Shown here piece by piece: positions 23,270 to 35,429 of a stretch of DNA of 64,000 nt (positions are counted from its first letter, which is position 1; each line of letters starts with the position of its first letter). A program made the position numbers and the translations under genes. The notes below the pieces were generated by a model. The model was not told where the DNA came from. It made no database searches and saw only the letters and a program-made list of their open reading frames with translations. The stretch lies in contig JAESUZ010003290.1 of NCBI GenBank assembly GCA_017311185.1, positions 1 through 64,000 of the forward strand, given 5' to 3'. The stretch is from Proteles cristata cristata. Its lineage: Eukaryota > Chordata > Mammalia > Carnivora > Hyaenidae.

Positions 23270-23481
23270 CAATTGGCATACAAAAGACTGTACCTATTTC
23301 ATGTATGCAACTTGATGACTTTAGAGGTAAATATACACCCATGAAACTATCATTACAATCTGTGCTATATCATAGAACCATCACCTCCAAAGGTTTCCCA
23401 CCCTCCTTATTTACTATTATTATTATTCCCTGTGATGAGAACCCATAGCATATGATCTAGCCTACCGCATTTTAGTTATTT

Positions 23482-23686
23482 AAAATTTTTTTTAACATTT
23501 ATTTATTTTTGAGAGACAGAGCATGAATAGGGGAGGGGCAGAGAGAGAGGGAGACACAGATCTGAAGCAGGCTCCATGCTCTGAGGTGTCAGCATAGAGC
23601 CCGGCACGGGGCTTGAACTCATGGACCTTGAGATCATGACCTGAGCTGAAGTCCCATGCTAAATGACTGAGCCACCTAGATGCCCC
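23482..23686 (-). mobile_element. Carnivore SINE, minus strand
   Basis: TTTAACATTTATTTATTTTTGAGAG start, GAAGCAGGCTCCATGCTCTG body, and a head complement ending CACCTAGATGCCCC at 23686. I saw no clear target duplication. Confidence 0.92.
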
Positions 23687-23786
23687 ATTAAGGGCACAAT
23701 GTAGTATTGCAAGCTGTAGGCTTTACCCAGTGCAATAGATCTTCAGGATATACTCATCTTATATACCTCAAACTTTGTACCTTTTT

Positions 23787-23998
23787 TTTTTTTTAAATAT
23801 TTTTATTTATTTCTAGGAGAGAGAGAGACAGTGTGAGGAGGGGAGGGTCAGAGAGAGAGGGAGACACAGACTCTGAAATAGGCTCCAGGCTCTGAGCTGG
23901 CAGTCAGCACAGAGGCCGACACAGGGCTCGAACCCACAAACCGCGAGATCATGACCTAAGCGAAGTCGGCGCTTAACCGACTAAACCACCCAGGCGCC
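23787..23998 (-). mobile_element. Carnivore SINE, CCTAG subfamily, minus strand
   Basis: TTTATTTATTTCTAGGAGAG start (complement of the CCTAGAAATAAAT tail) and GCTCGAACCCACAAACCGCG B-box side. A perfect 20-bp duplication (CTCAAACTTTGTACCTTTTT) lies at 23767-23786 and 23999-24018. Confidence 0.96.
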
Positions 23999-24100
23999 CT
24001 CAAACTTTGTACCTTTTTATTCATCCCTCCCTTAGTCCCCGGAAACCACCATTCCACTCTCTGCTTTATGAGTTGGCCTGTTTTCAGTTCCCAAGTGCTT

Positions 24101-26145
24101 TCCTCCAGATCACATAATGGAGCTCTGCATTCCCGTTCAAGGACACCTGGCTGCAAGACACGGGTCTGCCCAATAACCCGCACTATCTCCTGTTTGACAA
24201 AAATACACAGATTATCTGACTTGGGTGGTGTCCCAGAACACCACCTCAAGAGGAGGTTCAGGGAAGGACTTTACAGATGAGGAGAGGGTGCTCCTCGGCC
24301 AGGAAACTGAGCCTTTTGATTCCAAGTTGAGCTACCAAGTGTCATATGGAGAGAAAGGGTGAAGACGCTTTCCTGTGTTACCCTACGAGCACCATAGGAC
24401 CGTGAGGGAACTTGTAGGGAGGCAGATTTTGGGGTGAACAAATGGGAAGAGTGAACTCCTAATGGTTGCCCATGAGTAATGCCACCACCCAGCAAGCTAC
24501 ACCAAGGGGGTAACAGAGAGACTGACTGTGGCCAGTGATGGCAGGAAGTTGGCCAACTGGCTCTAAGTAACTGTGACTCTTGGATTTCCAGAGCTCCTTG
24601 CTTTTCTTCATGGAATTGTGGCTCACCCTACACTAAAGCCGAGATCCAGAACCAGTGCCTCAGAGTTCCAAGTGCCTCGCCATTGCAGGCGTGGAGGATG
24701 GAGACCATAAATGATTCAATTACTGCTCTCTGGTGTGAATCGCCCAAGAATTCCGAGTGATTTGCCACTTGGTTTTCTGCATTTGGCAACAGCCTATCTA
24801 CTCCGTGGGATGTGATTTTGACTGTGGTCCCTATCACAGGGAATCTACTATTTTGTTGAACAGACCCACGATTTTGTAAACTTGAAAAATACGGTCCTGG
24901 CATCCACCATCCCAGGCCCCCTTATGGCCTACAGCAAAATGGATAGTGCCATTAGCTGCTCATATTTTCCTTAAATCTACCCCCTTTCTCAGCTCACGTG
25001 CCTACAACTCAGTGCTTCCAAATCAGGCGAGTGTTTTTCAAATGAAATTGCAGTTAATAGTGCAAAATCTTTACATTTATGCCCCACATCCAAAGAGCCA
25101 CAAAACCTTATTTCTCCTTTTGTGGTTTCAATATTTAATTAGTGATGAAGCACCAGAAACCTGTGGGGAAAACACACCCCATTATTTTTTAAGTGATAGT
25201 CTATTTACAGCCCATTTTCACCTGCTGCCTTTGTCTCCACCTGTCTTTGCTGTGTACAGATTCGTCTCAGCTGTCCCCTCAGGAATACAGCTGTGTCATC
25301 GCATACTGTGGCATCCTAATATTTCATACTAAGCTTTAAACCAATTAGGAATGACTACTGACTGTGCTGACTCATGGGAAGAGAAGGGGGATAATGTGTC
25401 CTTCAGGTAATGAACTTCTTTGGGGACTTAGCACATATTTCATCTTTTAGCAGTGGCGGCTTTCCCTTGTCACATTTCTGTGCCTATGGCTTCGTTTTGC
25501 TTCATTGTGTCTGGAGGATTATGCAGGGACTCATGTTTGCCAAGGGGCCGAGCTTGTATTAATAAAGCAGGAAACGGACCGAACCATGGCGGGATCAGTG
25601 GGCCAACCTCTGAGGCCTCAGGGATGTCCTGGAGGTGGCAGGGAAGGGTCAGAGGCGGTGGGACTCATTCAAAGGGGGCAGCCCCTCAACTGAGCTCCAG
25701 CCAATTGTGATATGTGCAAACCAGAACTTCTGGTTTTATGAAATGAGCCCCAAATCCAGATTTTTGTTTTTACATGTGAAATTTTCCTATTTCAAAATGG
25801 AATCACTATGCATATGAAACGGTCACCCCCTGGGTGACAGCTATAGCTGGCTTGCAGGTGTCAATTTGCAATCTCTGGCCTAGATAAATCTACCAGCCTT
25901 TTTTTTTTAAACCCCTTCCGACCCCGCCCCCCCCTCCCCAGGTAGATAGATGCATTACAGTATTCTTAGGCTTTACGGTTTCCTACAACTTTGCCATGTG
26001 TGTGTCCTATAGTCCAGTGGAGGTCTTGGTTCCTGATTCCCTATCTGGGTCCATATGGTGAAAGCCTAGGGCTGGCCAGCTGGGCACATGCTGGGTCAGA
26101 ACCCTAGTGGGCAACTAGAAGTGTCTGCATACAAATGGCGTGCGT
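24101..26145. other. 2 kb unassigned stretch
   Basis: No recent repeat. A C-rich tract (CCCCGCCCCCCCCTCCCC) lies near 25922-25940. The 128-codon frame at 24946-25332 and two overlapping frames at 25453-25710 have no recognisable domain. Confidence 0.5.
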
Positions 26146-26345
26146 TGGAGGTGCCTAGGCGGCTCAGTTGGTTGACCATCCAACTTTGGCTCAGGTCATG
26201 GTCTTGCAGTTCGTGAGTCTGAGCCCCACATCAGGCTCAATGATGTCAGTGCAGAGCTTGCTTCAGATTCTCTGTCCCCCTCTCTCTCTGTTCCTCCCCT
26301 GCTCGTATTCTCTCTCTCTTTAAAATAAGTAAACATTTAAAAAAT
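26146..26345 (+). mobile_element. Diverged carnivore SINE
   Basis: Head GGAGGTGCCTAGGCGGCTCA, a CT-rich segment and a TTTAAAATAAGTAAACATTT tail. Flanks AAATGGCGTG (26133) and AAATGGTGTG (26360) are the probable duplication. Confidence 0.9.
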
Positions 26346-26566
26346 GAGAACAAAAGCAAAAATGGTGTGGGATGAAACTGACTGTATTTGATTAGACAGA
26401 AGGATTTAAGCCCCAGGTGGTGGTTGGATCTGGAGCAATTTCTGTGTTTATGTAGAGGGGCCACAGATTTTCACAGAGCAGGTCCCTGTAACCCACATCA
26501 AAAGAGTCACAGGTCCCAGGCAGCTTGGCTGTGTCCCCTTCAAGGGGAATGCTTGTCTAAAGGGCT

Positions 26567-26594
26567 TGCAGATGTTGCATCTGCAACATCTGCA
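26567..26594. repeat. Perfect 13-bp inverted repeat, 2-bp spacer
   Basis: TGCAGATGTTGCA at 26567-26579, TC, then its exact reverse complement at 26582-26594. It could extrude as a hairpin. No T run follows, so it is not a bacterial-type terminator. Confidence 0.97.
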
Positions 26595-26599
26595 TTTGA

Positions 26600-26740
26600 G
26601 CCACACAGCGACATGATATGGCTGTCATGGCCATTTTGCCAGAGATGAAATTGAAGGTCTGAGAATTCTTGCAGTAAGGGGTCAAGCTGGGGACCTGAAC
26701 CAGGATCCTTTGATAGAAAGGCAAGTGGCCTACCTCCCTG
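26600..26740 (-). mobile_element. Possible MIR fragment
   Basis: 'attttgccagagatgaaatt', 'ggggtcaagctggggacctg', 'aaccaggatcc' fits a diverged MIR in reverse complement. Confidence 0.35.
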
Positions 26741-27884
26741 GACTCAGGGTGATGAACTCTTGCCTCCTTGCCTAGGAATATAGCATGACAAATGACAGGA
26801 AAACCATGGCTTTCACTTCTTTTTTATGACCCCAAATTTTCTAATGGGAATTTGACCTCACATTTCCACCAATGCCCACATCCATAGAGTTTTATCTTCT
26901 TGATTGGCATAAAAAATGACCCCAGGAGAAGTTTATCCCCACCCCAAGTAACCTGTGTTGATATAGGATTTATCAGAAACCTCTTTTGCCCTGACTGGGC
27001 TGCTCCTGAGTTATTAAGAGCGCCGAGTTTGAATGGGGCAGGTCCTAATTCTTCTTCCATGGAGATTTCTTTGCTCCACTAAGTTCAATCCATGTTGGAG
27101 CTATTAAAATGTCTTCTTAGTGCTTAGCCTAAAATTGCCTCCTTTCACAAATTTTCCCGTTACATAGATCTATAGCCCTTTGGAAAATGAATCACTTTTC
27201 ATGGTGGTGGTGGAATGTCTGTGATTTTAACATCATTATACAATGTGTCTTGATTAATCAATGTTTGAGAGCTATCCAGCTCTAAGCTAGACTACGAGTA
27301 AATAAAAATGGACTTTGTGCCTAACTCCTGCCTCCATAAAAATCTAGTGAAATGTAGATGATGGGAGCGCGGAGCAGTGCCTGAGCCCAAGAACCTGGAA
27401 GGTTTAAGCAAGGTACTTAATATTCATCTGGTATTCATTGCAATAACATCAATCTTACCAAATTCTCTTGATATTAATGTAGATGCTCTGCATTTAATAT
27501 ATACTTCCATTGGAATTTCATTGTAATTGAGCACTAAATGATGTCCACTTATGGTAAAGTGGTTCCAGAATTTTTTGTAATAAATGGATTTTAGTAGAAT
27601 CCCAGATTCTGCACTGAGTCTATATTAGACTCTTTATGCTCTAATTGTCATTGACTGTCTTTACTGTATTATTTCCAGACAGTTCATAATTTCCTGTACC
27701 GAACAAATGATGATTTGTGAGTGAAGTAAGACACCGGCTGGGGTTATGTGGTGCGATTGATTTTTTTTAATTGCTCATTTGGAAAATATCCTTTAAAATC
27801 ATTCAAATCATCTCTGTTGGTGTCATTATTAATGACTGTAGGGGAGCTCATAAATGGAGTGACTTGTATAGTAACAATGAGAGC
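26741..27884. other. Unassigned; AT-rich conserved-looking part
   Basis: 27400-27840 is repeat-free and rich in ATTA and CAATAA words, without a long frame. It could be a non-coding regulatory element, but only comparison with other genomes can tell. Confidence 0.4.
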
Positions 27885-28130
27885 AAAAATTTATTGAGTG
27901 CTTACTATATGCTAGATACCATATAAAGGTAAATGCTTTACATCCATGTTCTCATTGGAATCCCACAATGATTCCATAAGTCTGATTACCATTCATATTT
28001 TAATTGAGTGGACATCAGAGGGTAAGGACTTTATCTGAGGTCATATAGCTGGAAAGGGGCAGAGTAGAGGTTGAATTCATATCTGCCTGGCTTTCGGCCT
28101 TAAAGTCTGTGCTGTTTGCCCCATACCAGG
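27885..28130 (-). mobile_element. MIR, nearly full length
   Basis: 'aaaatttattgagtgcttac', 'tatgctagataccatataaa', 'ggtcatatagctggaaagg' and 'cttaaagtctgtgctgtttg' follow the MIR reverse complement end to end. Confidence 0.75.
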
Positions 28131-29289
28131 TGGCTTGTGGAATGAATCACTGTAAGTAGATGGAGCAAACGATGGATTCCTGGACTGATGTGAAATTCTT
28201 GTGCTTTTGTTTTTTTTGTCATAAGCAGCTAGACTTACTAAGACAACTTGAAAACTATCTCCATGATTAAGGCATAGTCTTTCTTCCCTCCTTACTCTCA
28301 GAGCTGGTGGGGAGCTGGTGTTTAGGGGGAGTATTCTCATAATTAGGAACACAAGAATTCCATGAAGTGAATAACCAGTACACCAAATTGTACTTCTGTA
28401 TTTGTTTGCCCAGAAGTAGCTTTACCAGACATTCAGTAGTGATTAGCTAATCTCAGGGTTAGCACATGTGGTTGTTAAAGGCTAAAAGGCTAAAAGCTCT
28501 GTATGGTTCAGTCCTGCTCACACTGACTCAGCATTCTGGGAGCCCCCACAGGAAGGGGCTGTCCCAGCTCTGACCCTACCCAGCCTATGGCCTTGATGAA
28601 GCATCTTGATCTCTCATCTGCAAAATGATGGGATTGGGTTGAATTCAAAACTTTCAAATGTACTTAGATTTTGACATTATCTATCTTCAAAAGAAATAGT
28701 ATGCAGACATCTATTATGTAAACAGATGAACGTGGCACATCTCTGGTTGAAGTAAGCACTACTTCCTCCCCCTCATTCTACGTTGCAAACTTCCTGGGCC
28801 TCCCCATCCTGGCCCATTGTCCTTAATATTCTGCTGGCCATCTCAGGACAAGTCTGGAAAACATCTGGACCAGTTGTCCCCCAAAGGTCCTGCCAGCTCA
28901 CACTTCCAAACCTGCTTCATCTGGGTATGGAGTACACACAGAGTAATTGGTCCACTTTAATTTTGTGAGCCCTGGGAATCGAGTCACTGAGAAATTTTCC
29001 TTTGCCCCAGTGCTTCCCAAACAGATGCTATATTTAGGGCCAGGGTGTGGGACACTAAGGCATGCATTTTGATTAACTACATTTTATGTTCCCACCATTT
29101 GATTTTTCTTTCTCCTCTACTTCCAGTGCCTGTAACTGGGTATTTCACACAGGTCTGGAAAACACTTTTCATCTCTTGTTTGAGCAAGGTGGATCAGGAA
29201 ATGACCTGATCAACACGCAAAACACTCCCCCCATTTTTTTTTTTATCCCATGCCTGAAATGTGTCATTAACATTTACAAATTTTGTATC
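28131..29289. other. Unassigned stretch
   Basis: Mostly unique. A short MIR-like core ('catctgcaaaatgatgggat') lies near 28617. No supported exon. Confidence 0.45.
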
Positions 29290-29600
29290 TTGGAGGTCAC
29301 CCATCACTGCCTCAGGGAAGCCACGTTGGTGGCTTCCATCATTATATACATCAGCCACGCCTGTTGTCACCCTCATTATACCTGTACCTTGCCTTCTTCA
29401 CAGTTAGCACGGCTTTGGATTGTGAACAAAGTGTGATCATTTGTTTCAGCACTGAACTCAGCCTGGGCTGCAAGCTCTCTGAGGGAAGGGAGCAATCCCA
29501 TCGTGTTCACCATTTTATAATAAGTACATAACACATTTCCTGACATGGGGAGGATGTGCAACGTGTCGTTCTAGAATGAATTAATGTTGAAATTCTTTTA
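29290..29600 (+). mobile_element. L2 3' end relic
   Basis: 'cactgcctcagggaagcca', 'tgcaagctctctgagggaag', then an 'attttataataagtacataa' and 'gaatgaattaatg' end, in the order of the L2 3' end. A SINE has inserted at its terminus. Confidence 0.55.
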
Positions 29601-29843
29601 TTTATGTATTTATTTATTTTTATTAAAATTTTTTTTAAATAATTTATTTCTAGGAGAGAGAGAGAGAGAGACAGCATGAGCAGGGGAGGGTCAGAGAGAG
29701 AGGGAGTCACAGACTGAAACAGGCTCCAGGCTCTGAGCTGGAAGTCAGCACAGAGCCCGACGTGGGGCCTGAACCCACGAACCACGAGATCATGACCTAA
29801 GTGAAAGTCGGACACTTAACCGACTAAGCCACCCAGGTGCCCC
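29601..29843 (-). mobile_element. Carnivore SINE, CCTAG subfamily, minus strand
   Basis: TTTATTTCTAGGAGAGAGAG start, GTCAGCACAGAGCCCGACGT, and head complement GCCACCCAGGTGCCCC. A perfect duplication TGTTGAAATTCTTTTA lies at 29585-29600 and 29844-29859. The T-rich tail side is extended (29601-29650). Confidence 0.96.
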
Positions 29844-29904
29844 TGTTGAAATTCTTTTAATATGAGTATAGTCTAACCAGGTAGCCAATCATTCAAAGTG
29901 AAGC

Positions 29905-30130
29905 TCTAAAACCAGGTTACTTGGTTCAAACCCAGGCTCCACCAGTTATCCACTGTATGTTCTTGGATAAGTCACTGAAATTTTTTAAGGCCCGGTTTCC
30001 TCATATGTAAATTAGGACTGATGATAGTATCTATTTCATCAGGTTTGCATAAGAATTAATGAGAAAAACCTAGGTACTTAGTTCAGTGCCTGGAATATAG
30101 GTAAACCTCCACAAATTTTAGTTTCTTGCT
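29905..30130 (+). mobile_element. MIR, nearly full length
   Basis: 'ctctaaaaccaggttacttg', 'ggttcaaacccaggctccac', 'tggataagtcactgaaattt', 'gtttcctcatatgtaaatta', 'cagtgcctggaatatagg' is the MIR sense order. Confidence 0.75.
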
Positions 30131-30289
30131 TTTATAATATTTATTTCCGTGGTGCAATACATAATCCTGTACAGGAGATACACATAAATCAATAATTATA
30201 ATATAATATGTTGAGCCCCAAAATTTGGCTCAGTGTCACTGGGGTTCTGTTGGAGGTCCAGGGGAGGAAATGGAGAATCGAATACCTAA

Positions 30290-30520
30290 TAATGAATACT
30301 AATTATTCACTTATTTATTTATTCATTTTATGAGTAATTTATTTATGACTAATAAATGACTAATTTTTTCATTTATGCTAGCCCTGGGCTAGATATAGGG
30401 ATATGGGGGAAAATGTGCTAAATTTCTTGCCGTTGGAGTATTTATAAAATCTGGCTGGGGAGAAAAAATATCAATAAATAAACTTGATGTTTTATAATAC
30501 ATACTTTAATCAGAGCAAGA
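30290..30520 (-). mobile_element. Possible L2 relic
   Basis: 'agccctgggctagatatagg', 'tctggctggggagaaaaaat' and 'aataaataaacttgatg' resemble the L2 reverse complement. AT-rich and diverged. Confidence 0.35.
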
Positions 30521-31439
30521 TTAAGACCTTAGTGTCCTTAAACTCTGAAAAGATGATGATTTTACCTTCATCTTCCCTTCTCCTAGGAATTCTGAATAAA
30601 ATCAATACTAAGCCATAAAATAGGGGTAAGGAAGGCCCACAGAATGCTGATTTTTCTTGGGATGACCACCCTCATGGTATTTTAGAACATTATTCTCAAT
30701 GTGATGTCTTTGGAGGCCCCTGTTTTCCTGGTGACTTACTGGGTGTGCCCATTGGGTACTCAACACAGAGCGTGGGTATGAGTGCATGGTGCTGACCATG
30801 GCGGGTGTGAGTTCAGAGCAGTATAGGAATTCTGGAGCCTGCAATCAATGTCTCTGATGATAAAAGTTGAAGCCTCCACATCTCCTGTGGGCACTTGCTC
30901 ACCCTGAAACCTCCTCGCTTGTCATCCACAGTAGAGCCTGTGTGAGCCAGTGGTCTTGTTAATTCCCAGAGCACCACCAAAGTCTTCCTCTTTGCCAGCT
31001 CATTCTTTGGGCCGTTTCTCTGCTCTGGGCCATCACCACCCTAATGTTGAGGTAGAAACATTGTGTTTTGATAACTCTTGGGATCCTTCTCCATCTCGTG
31101 TATAATGTTATTCAAAACTTGTTTTCTAGTATATACACACGCATGCACTTTCGTCTTCAACAGACAAAGACTCTGGGGAGCAGAAGAATGTTGCCCACTT
31201 CCATTGCACCCTTAGTTGATTCCGGTGAAGTACACTCTGCTAGGTTTTGGGCGTGAACAATAAAGAAGACACGTAGGTCCTAATCTCAAGTTTATAGTCT
31301 CTTGGGTTCACATGCACTCTGATCTTGGGTGAAGTAGCTGGAAGTATGGGAAGTGAAGAGGCAGAAAAGAGGCAGTGACACACTCTGTCCTGGGACCTGG
31401 CAAAATTTCACGGGCCACCAAACGAGAAGGTGCTCTTCA
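30521..31439. other. Unassigned stretch
   Basis: No recent repeat, RNA gene or exon recognised. Confidence 0.5.
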
Positions 31440-31860
31440 GGCAGAGACGGCTTTGTGTGTAAGTGTTGTGGAAGGCAGGGTTTTTGTGTGTGTGTATAGG
31501 ATTGTGTGTACATGTTGTGAGGAGTGTTGTGTGAGTGTGGGAAGGTTTTGTGTGTGTGTGTGTGTGTGTGTGTGTTATGTGTAGTTGTTGGTTTGTATTT
31601 CCATGGCCTGTTAGGAGGTTGCGTGCCTGGTATGGGGTTGTGGGTATGTATGTAGGGATTATGGATATTTGGGAAAATTATATATCTGTGTGGTGGGTTG
31701 TGTGTGGGTAGTATTGTGGGGATGTTGTGAGACAGTTGTGTGTGTAAGGGTTATGTACATGTATATAAGGTTGTATGTGGGTGTTGGGGGGAGTTTGTGT
31801 GTGCAGGGGTTTGCGAGAGTGTGTGTGTTGGAGAGCATGTGTGGATAGGAGCTATGACTG
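31440..31860 (+). repeat. GT-rich, C-poor tract with a (TG)n core
   Basis: About 420 bp of degenerate GTGTG units with G runs (TGTTGGGGGGAG near 31777). A pure TG block lies at 31547-31575. The plus strand has very little C, giving strong strand asymmetry. Both strands give cysteine/valine- or threonine/histidine-rich spurious frames. Confidence 0.9.
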
Positions 31861-32789
31861 TTGGCAGGCATGGGCAGATACGTTCAAGGTAGAGGACACA
31901 CGTGGCCAGAAAATAGAGCAATGGAAAGCATAGCCATGGGGGATTGTGAATTTTTAAGAGAGGAAGCTGGGAAAAATTGGGTTTGGGTCAAACTCACCCC
32001 ATTTGCAGTCAGGGCCATGCTAAGGCATTTAGACTTCACCCTGCTAAGTTACAAAGCCACGTAGACATACAGTAGGGCTTCGGTCAACCATTACTGAGTG
32101 AATGCAGGAAACAAATGAATCCCTAGAGACTTAGTGGGGGGCCTCCATTGCCACTTAAGGTTCCACGATGGGAAAAAGCAGTTCCTTATTGCTAATGCCA
32201 ACACCTCAGATAATATACTTTTTATCTCTGCTCATAACGGTCATGTAGATAAATTCCATAAATCAAGTCTCAGCAGTAAAAAGGTTAATAAGTTTATGCT
32301 GTATAATTGAAAGCCATATTGGTGATTAAAAGGATTTTATATATCAGTTTTCTGGGTCACCAACTAATTATTTTCAATGGCCGGTCATAAAACACAGCGC
32401 CATGGCTGGCTAGACACTGAAGACTGTCAGATGTTAAATCGTGTAGAAAGGACTACAGCAGATTACCTGAAGTTGGCTGACTTTCCCCTGGGATGTGCTA
32501 CCACTGAAATCTCTATTATTTGTGTTGTGCCAATCCTATATGATGCTTTGAGGTCCTCTTCTACCCATGGTAAGGAATCTAGATAGTCCCCCAAATATAA
32601 GGGACATGTTTAGCTCTTCAGACCTGAGGATAGCTATAGCCACTCATGTTTAATGCACTTGTCCCTCGTAGCTCCAAGCAGTTTCTTCTACAGCAAGACC
32701 ATGGCTGCAGTATGGCATATACTTGGCCATCCTGGCTCAGAATGAAGGATTCAAAAAGGAAGAGAGAAGTGTATGACATGGTACAGATT
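31861..32789. other. Unassigned; possibly constrained part
   Basis: 32150-32420 is repeat-free and AT-rich ('aggttaataagtttatgctg' and 'accaactaattattttcaat'). No frame above 69 codons. Confidence 0.4.
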
Positions 32790-33000
32790 AACATTTATTG
32801 ATCCCTTAAAATGTTCTTGGAGCAGTGCTTTGTGATTTATATTCAGTAGAGGCCACTAAGGTGTGTGTCAACCCAAGGTTAGCAACATGAAAACTGGGTT
32901 AGAAAGTGTGGATGCATTGCCCAAGGTCATGGCTATTAAGTGGCGTGGCCACTGTCCAAGCTTGGGTCTGTCTGACCGCACTGTCAAGTGATTCCACTAT
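32790..33000 (-). mobile_element. MIR relic
   Basis: 'aacatttattgatcccttaa', 'attgcccaaggtcatggcta', 'ttaagtggcgtggccactgt' follow the MIR reverse complement. Confidence 0.55.
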
Positions 33001-35162
33001 TCAGTTATATATGCTTTTTACTTCTGGTTTTGTGGAGGACCATCTGAAGGCACCTCAACAATGAAGATGAAATGTTTATGGTTGGTCCTGACCTTGATTT
33101 GGGATATTGGAGTTTTGTGTAGCTATGGAGTGGTGGAAGCCAGGTTGTTGCATTGCATAAAACACACATTGTGTTCTAGGGAAATCATGTCCTCTGGGGT
33201 AGTGCAAGGCAGAGGAAGTGCTGACAAAATTTTTCTCTGGCTCTGAGGCTGCAGAAAGGTAAATGGAAATGAGACAGGGAGGAGGCATCGGAGGGGCATT
33301 TATTTGAACTCCTGGTATTATTCCTTAAGAATGGCCCTGATGCATCGCTTAGCCAAAATTCCAAACCTCTAGAGTTTGCTCAAAGACAAATATACTTATA
33401 AGGTTTATATCAGTAAAGAAACACATTACTGTAAATGAAGTATGAATTGGCTTGAACACAAAAATTGCTAGATACAGTGATTAACATATTTTCTTTAATA
33501 CTTGAATGTGTCAGATTTTGCCTTGTTAAGGAGAGAAGCTAAGGTTGGAACGCTTCTTGTAGTTGAAGTGTTTCTTTTTGTTTCTCTAGTTGTTTGTCAG
33601 GTTCCTGCTTGATCTTGTAAAATAGGCAGTGTTGGGTCCTGAGTGTGTGTACGCATGTGTGCATGCACATGGCGCGTGCCTGGGCATAGGGAAGATTTAT
33701 AAAGTCATTCTGTTGGGGGTCTGCTAATAGCAGATGAATCAGAAAGTTTGAACTACCTGGTTACTTTCTTCAAAGGCAAATGATTTGCAGATGAAATAAA
33801 GAATGAAAATTGGAAGGTGAATGCCATTGTCCTGGCTGCAGAGTTCTGTGGTTTAAAGAATAGCCAAGAGCATTCAGGACTGTGATGACTGGCTTAAAAA
33901 AATGTATTTGACAGATAGAGTAATCAAATCACCAAGTAAAGGGGACGATCTGAAGATGGCACTGAGATGGGCCGTTCCCAGAACTCTCTACGGGTTTGGT
34001 AATTAAACCCACGTGCTTTGTTTTCTTGGCATCCAGTGCTAGAAAAGACTGACCTACCAGTGACTTTCCGTTTCCATCTGCCATTAAGCGGTAGTGAAAC
34101 ATAGGATCTGCCTCAGTTCTTTCTGAGAGGAAGAAGGAGACATGATTAACCCAATAACCCAAGGGAAAGCCTCACAAGTGTGCATGGAGAAAAGGAGAAT
34201 GGCTCTCCTGTGGGTCAGAGCGGAACGGTTCACTGGGCAGGGAAAAGTTGGGTGTCTCAAGTTACAGGGGTTCTTTTTCACGTCCGTTGTAATGAGAGCA
34301 TTCCAAAGATGTCCGTTCCCTTAGCTTTTCAGCCATAATTTAGCAAGAAATATTGGGAATAGGGTGAGGAGTAGGGGGTGAGTGGGGGCAGTGGGGAGAC
34401 GGGTGAGGAGCAGACTTAAAAGCAAAGAGAGAAAAGGGGAGAGTGAGGCAAACATACTCCCATAAATATGAAAACAAATGGGCTTCAGATGGCTTGAGGC
34501 ACAAATGACTTTTCTCCTTAATGGGAAGCACACTTTGAATAAAACCAAGTAAGCATCGTCCATCATCCTTCCTCCTGATGTGCCTTAACAGTCAATGTGC
34601 ATGAGGGTATCTGGGACTCAACACTCAACGTGGGGACCATGGGCTCGAGCTGTAGTCAGGAGATGAGGCTTATCTGGGCTCCGGGAGCACAGAGCTGGGT
34701 GGCTGGGGGCGGGGGACCGCTTCTTACAGGAGAAAGCCATCTCTGTCATGGGCATGCCATCTCTGACCCCTCACTGTCACCCTAACAGGGAGGTGGTAGA
34801 AAGGAAGGTAGAGGAAAGCAGGGCTTGAGTTATCCCTGGAAAGGCTGTACAAATGTACACATTTGCTCTGGCTCCTCCGATTTTTCTCATCTTCATTCTC
34901 TCCCTACACGCGAGTTTTATGCCGTGTCTCTTGCTGTCAGATTGTCTGATGGACACACCCAATCTGGCTTGAAAATACATACTAATAGGTTCATCTGTTA
35001 TTATCATGTGATGGGCTAAGATCGCAACAGAGCCTCCTGGGAAACAGTGCCCTGATTCTGGGCCCGGCTCAGATGAATTTCACACACTGTGTGGGCAGGG
35101 CAGGAATTCATTCACATGAGATGAGTGAGGCACTTGGAGTGGGCACAAAACTGAAAGGGGAC
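33001..35162. other. 2.2 kb unassigned stretch
   Basis: Unique sequence. A short alternating purine/pyrimidine patch (TGTGTGTACGCATGTGTGCA) lies near 33643. No frame above 81 codons and no credible exon. Confidence 0.5.
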
Positions 35163-35186
35163 TCAAACAAACAAACAAACAAAACA
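35163..35186 (+). repeat. (CAAA)n microsatellite
   Basis: About five CAAA units followed by AACAAC. Confidence 0.9.
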
Positions 35187-35226
35187 ACCTATTGATTAAG
35201 ACAAAGAACACTTTATTACAGTATTT

Positions 35227-35429
35227 TTTTTTTTTTTGAGTGTTTCTTTATTTCTCAGAGAGACACACAGAGAGACAGAGCTCAAGCTGGGGAGGGGCAG
35301 AGAGAGGGAGATACAGAATCCAAATCAGGTTCCGGGCTCCGAGATGGATGCAGGGCTCGAACCCATTAGCCGCGAGATCATGGCATGAGCTGAAGGCAGA
35401 TGCCTAACCGACTGAGCCTCCCAGATGCC
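35227..35429 (-). mobile_element. Carnivore SINE, minus strand
   Basis: T-rich start, GAGAGACAGAGCTCAAGCTG body, GGCTCGAACCCATTAGCCGC, and a head complement ending CTCCCAGATGCC. TTACAGTAT and TTGCAGTAT flank it. Confidence 0.92.

Larger units (their letters stand above)
23270..24100 (-). mobile_element. Old LINE-1 3' UTR relic carrying two SINEs
   Basis: Segments 23270-23481, 23687-23786 and 23999-24100 give, in order, 'aattggcatacaaaagactg', 'tatacacccatgaaactatc', 'gtgcaatagatcttcaggat', 'aaccaccattccactctctg', which is the reverse complement of an old LINE-1 3' UTR. Confidence 0.65.

Noticed and set aside
26567..26594. Rho-independent terminator
   Set aside because: A hairpin without a T run, in eukaryotic DNA with no adjacent gene.
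31440..31860. CRISPR-like array of short repeats
   Set aside because: There are no regular repeat/spacer units, only degenerate GT runs in a mammalian genome.
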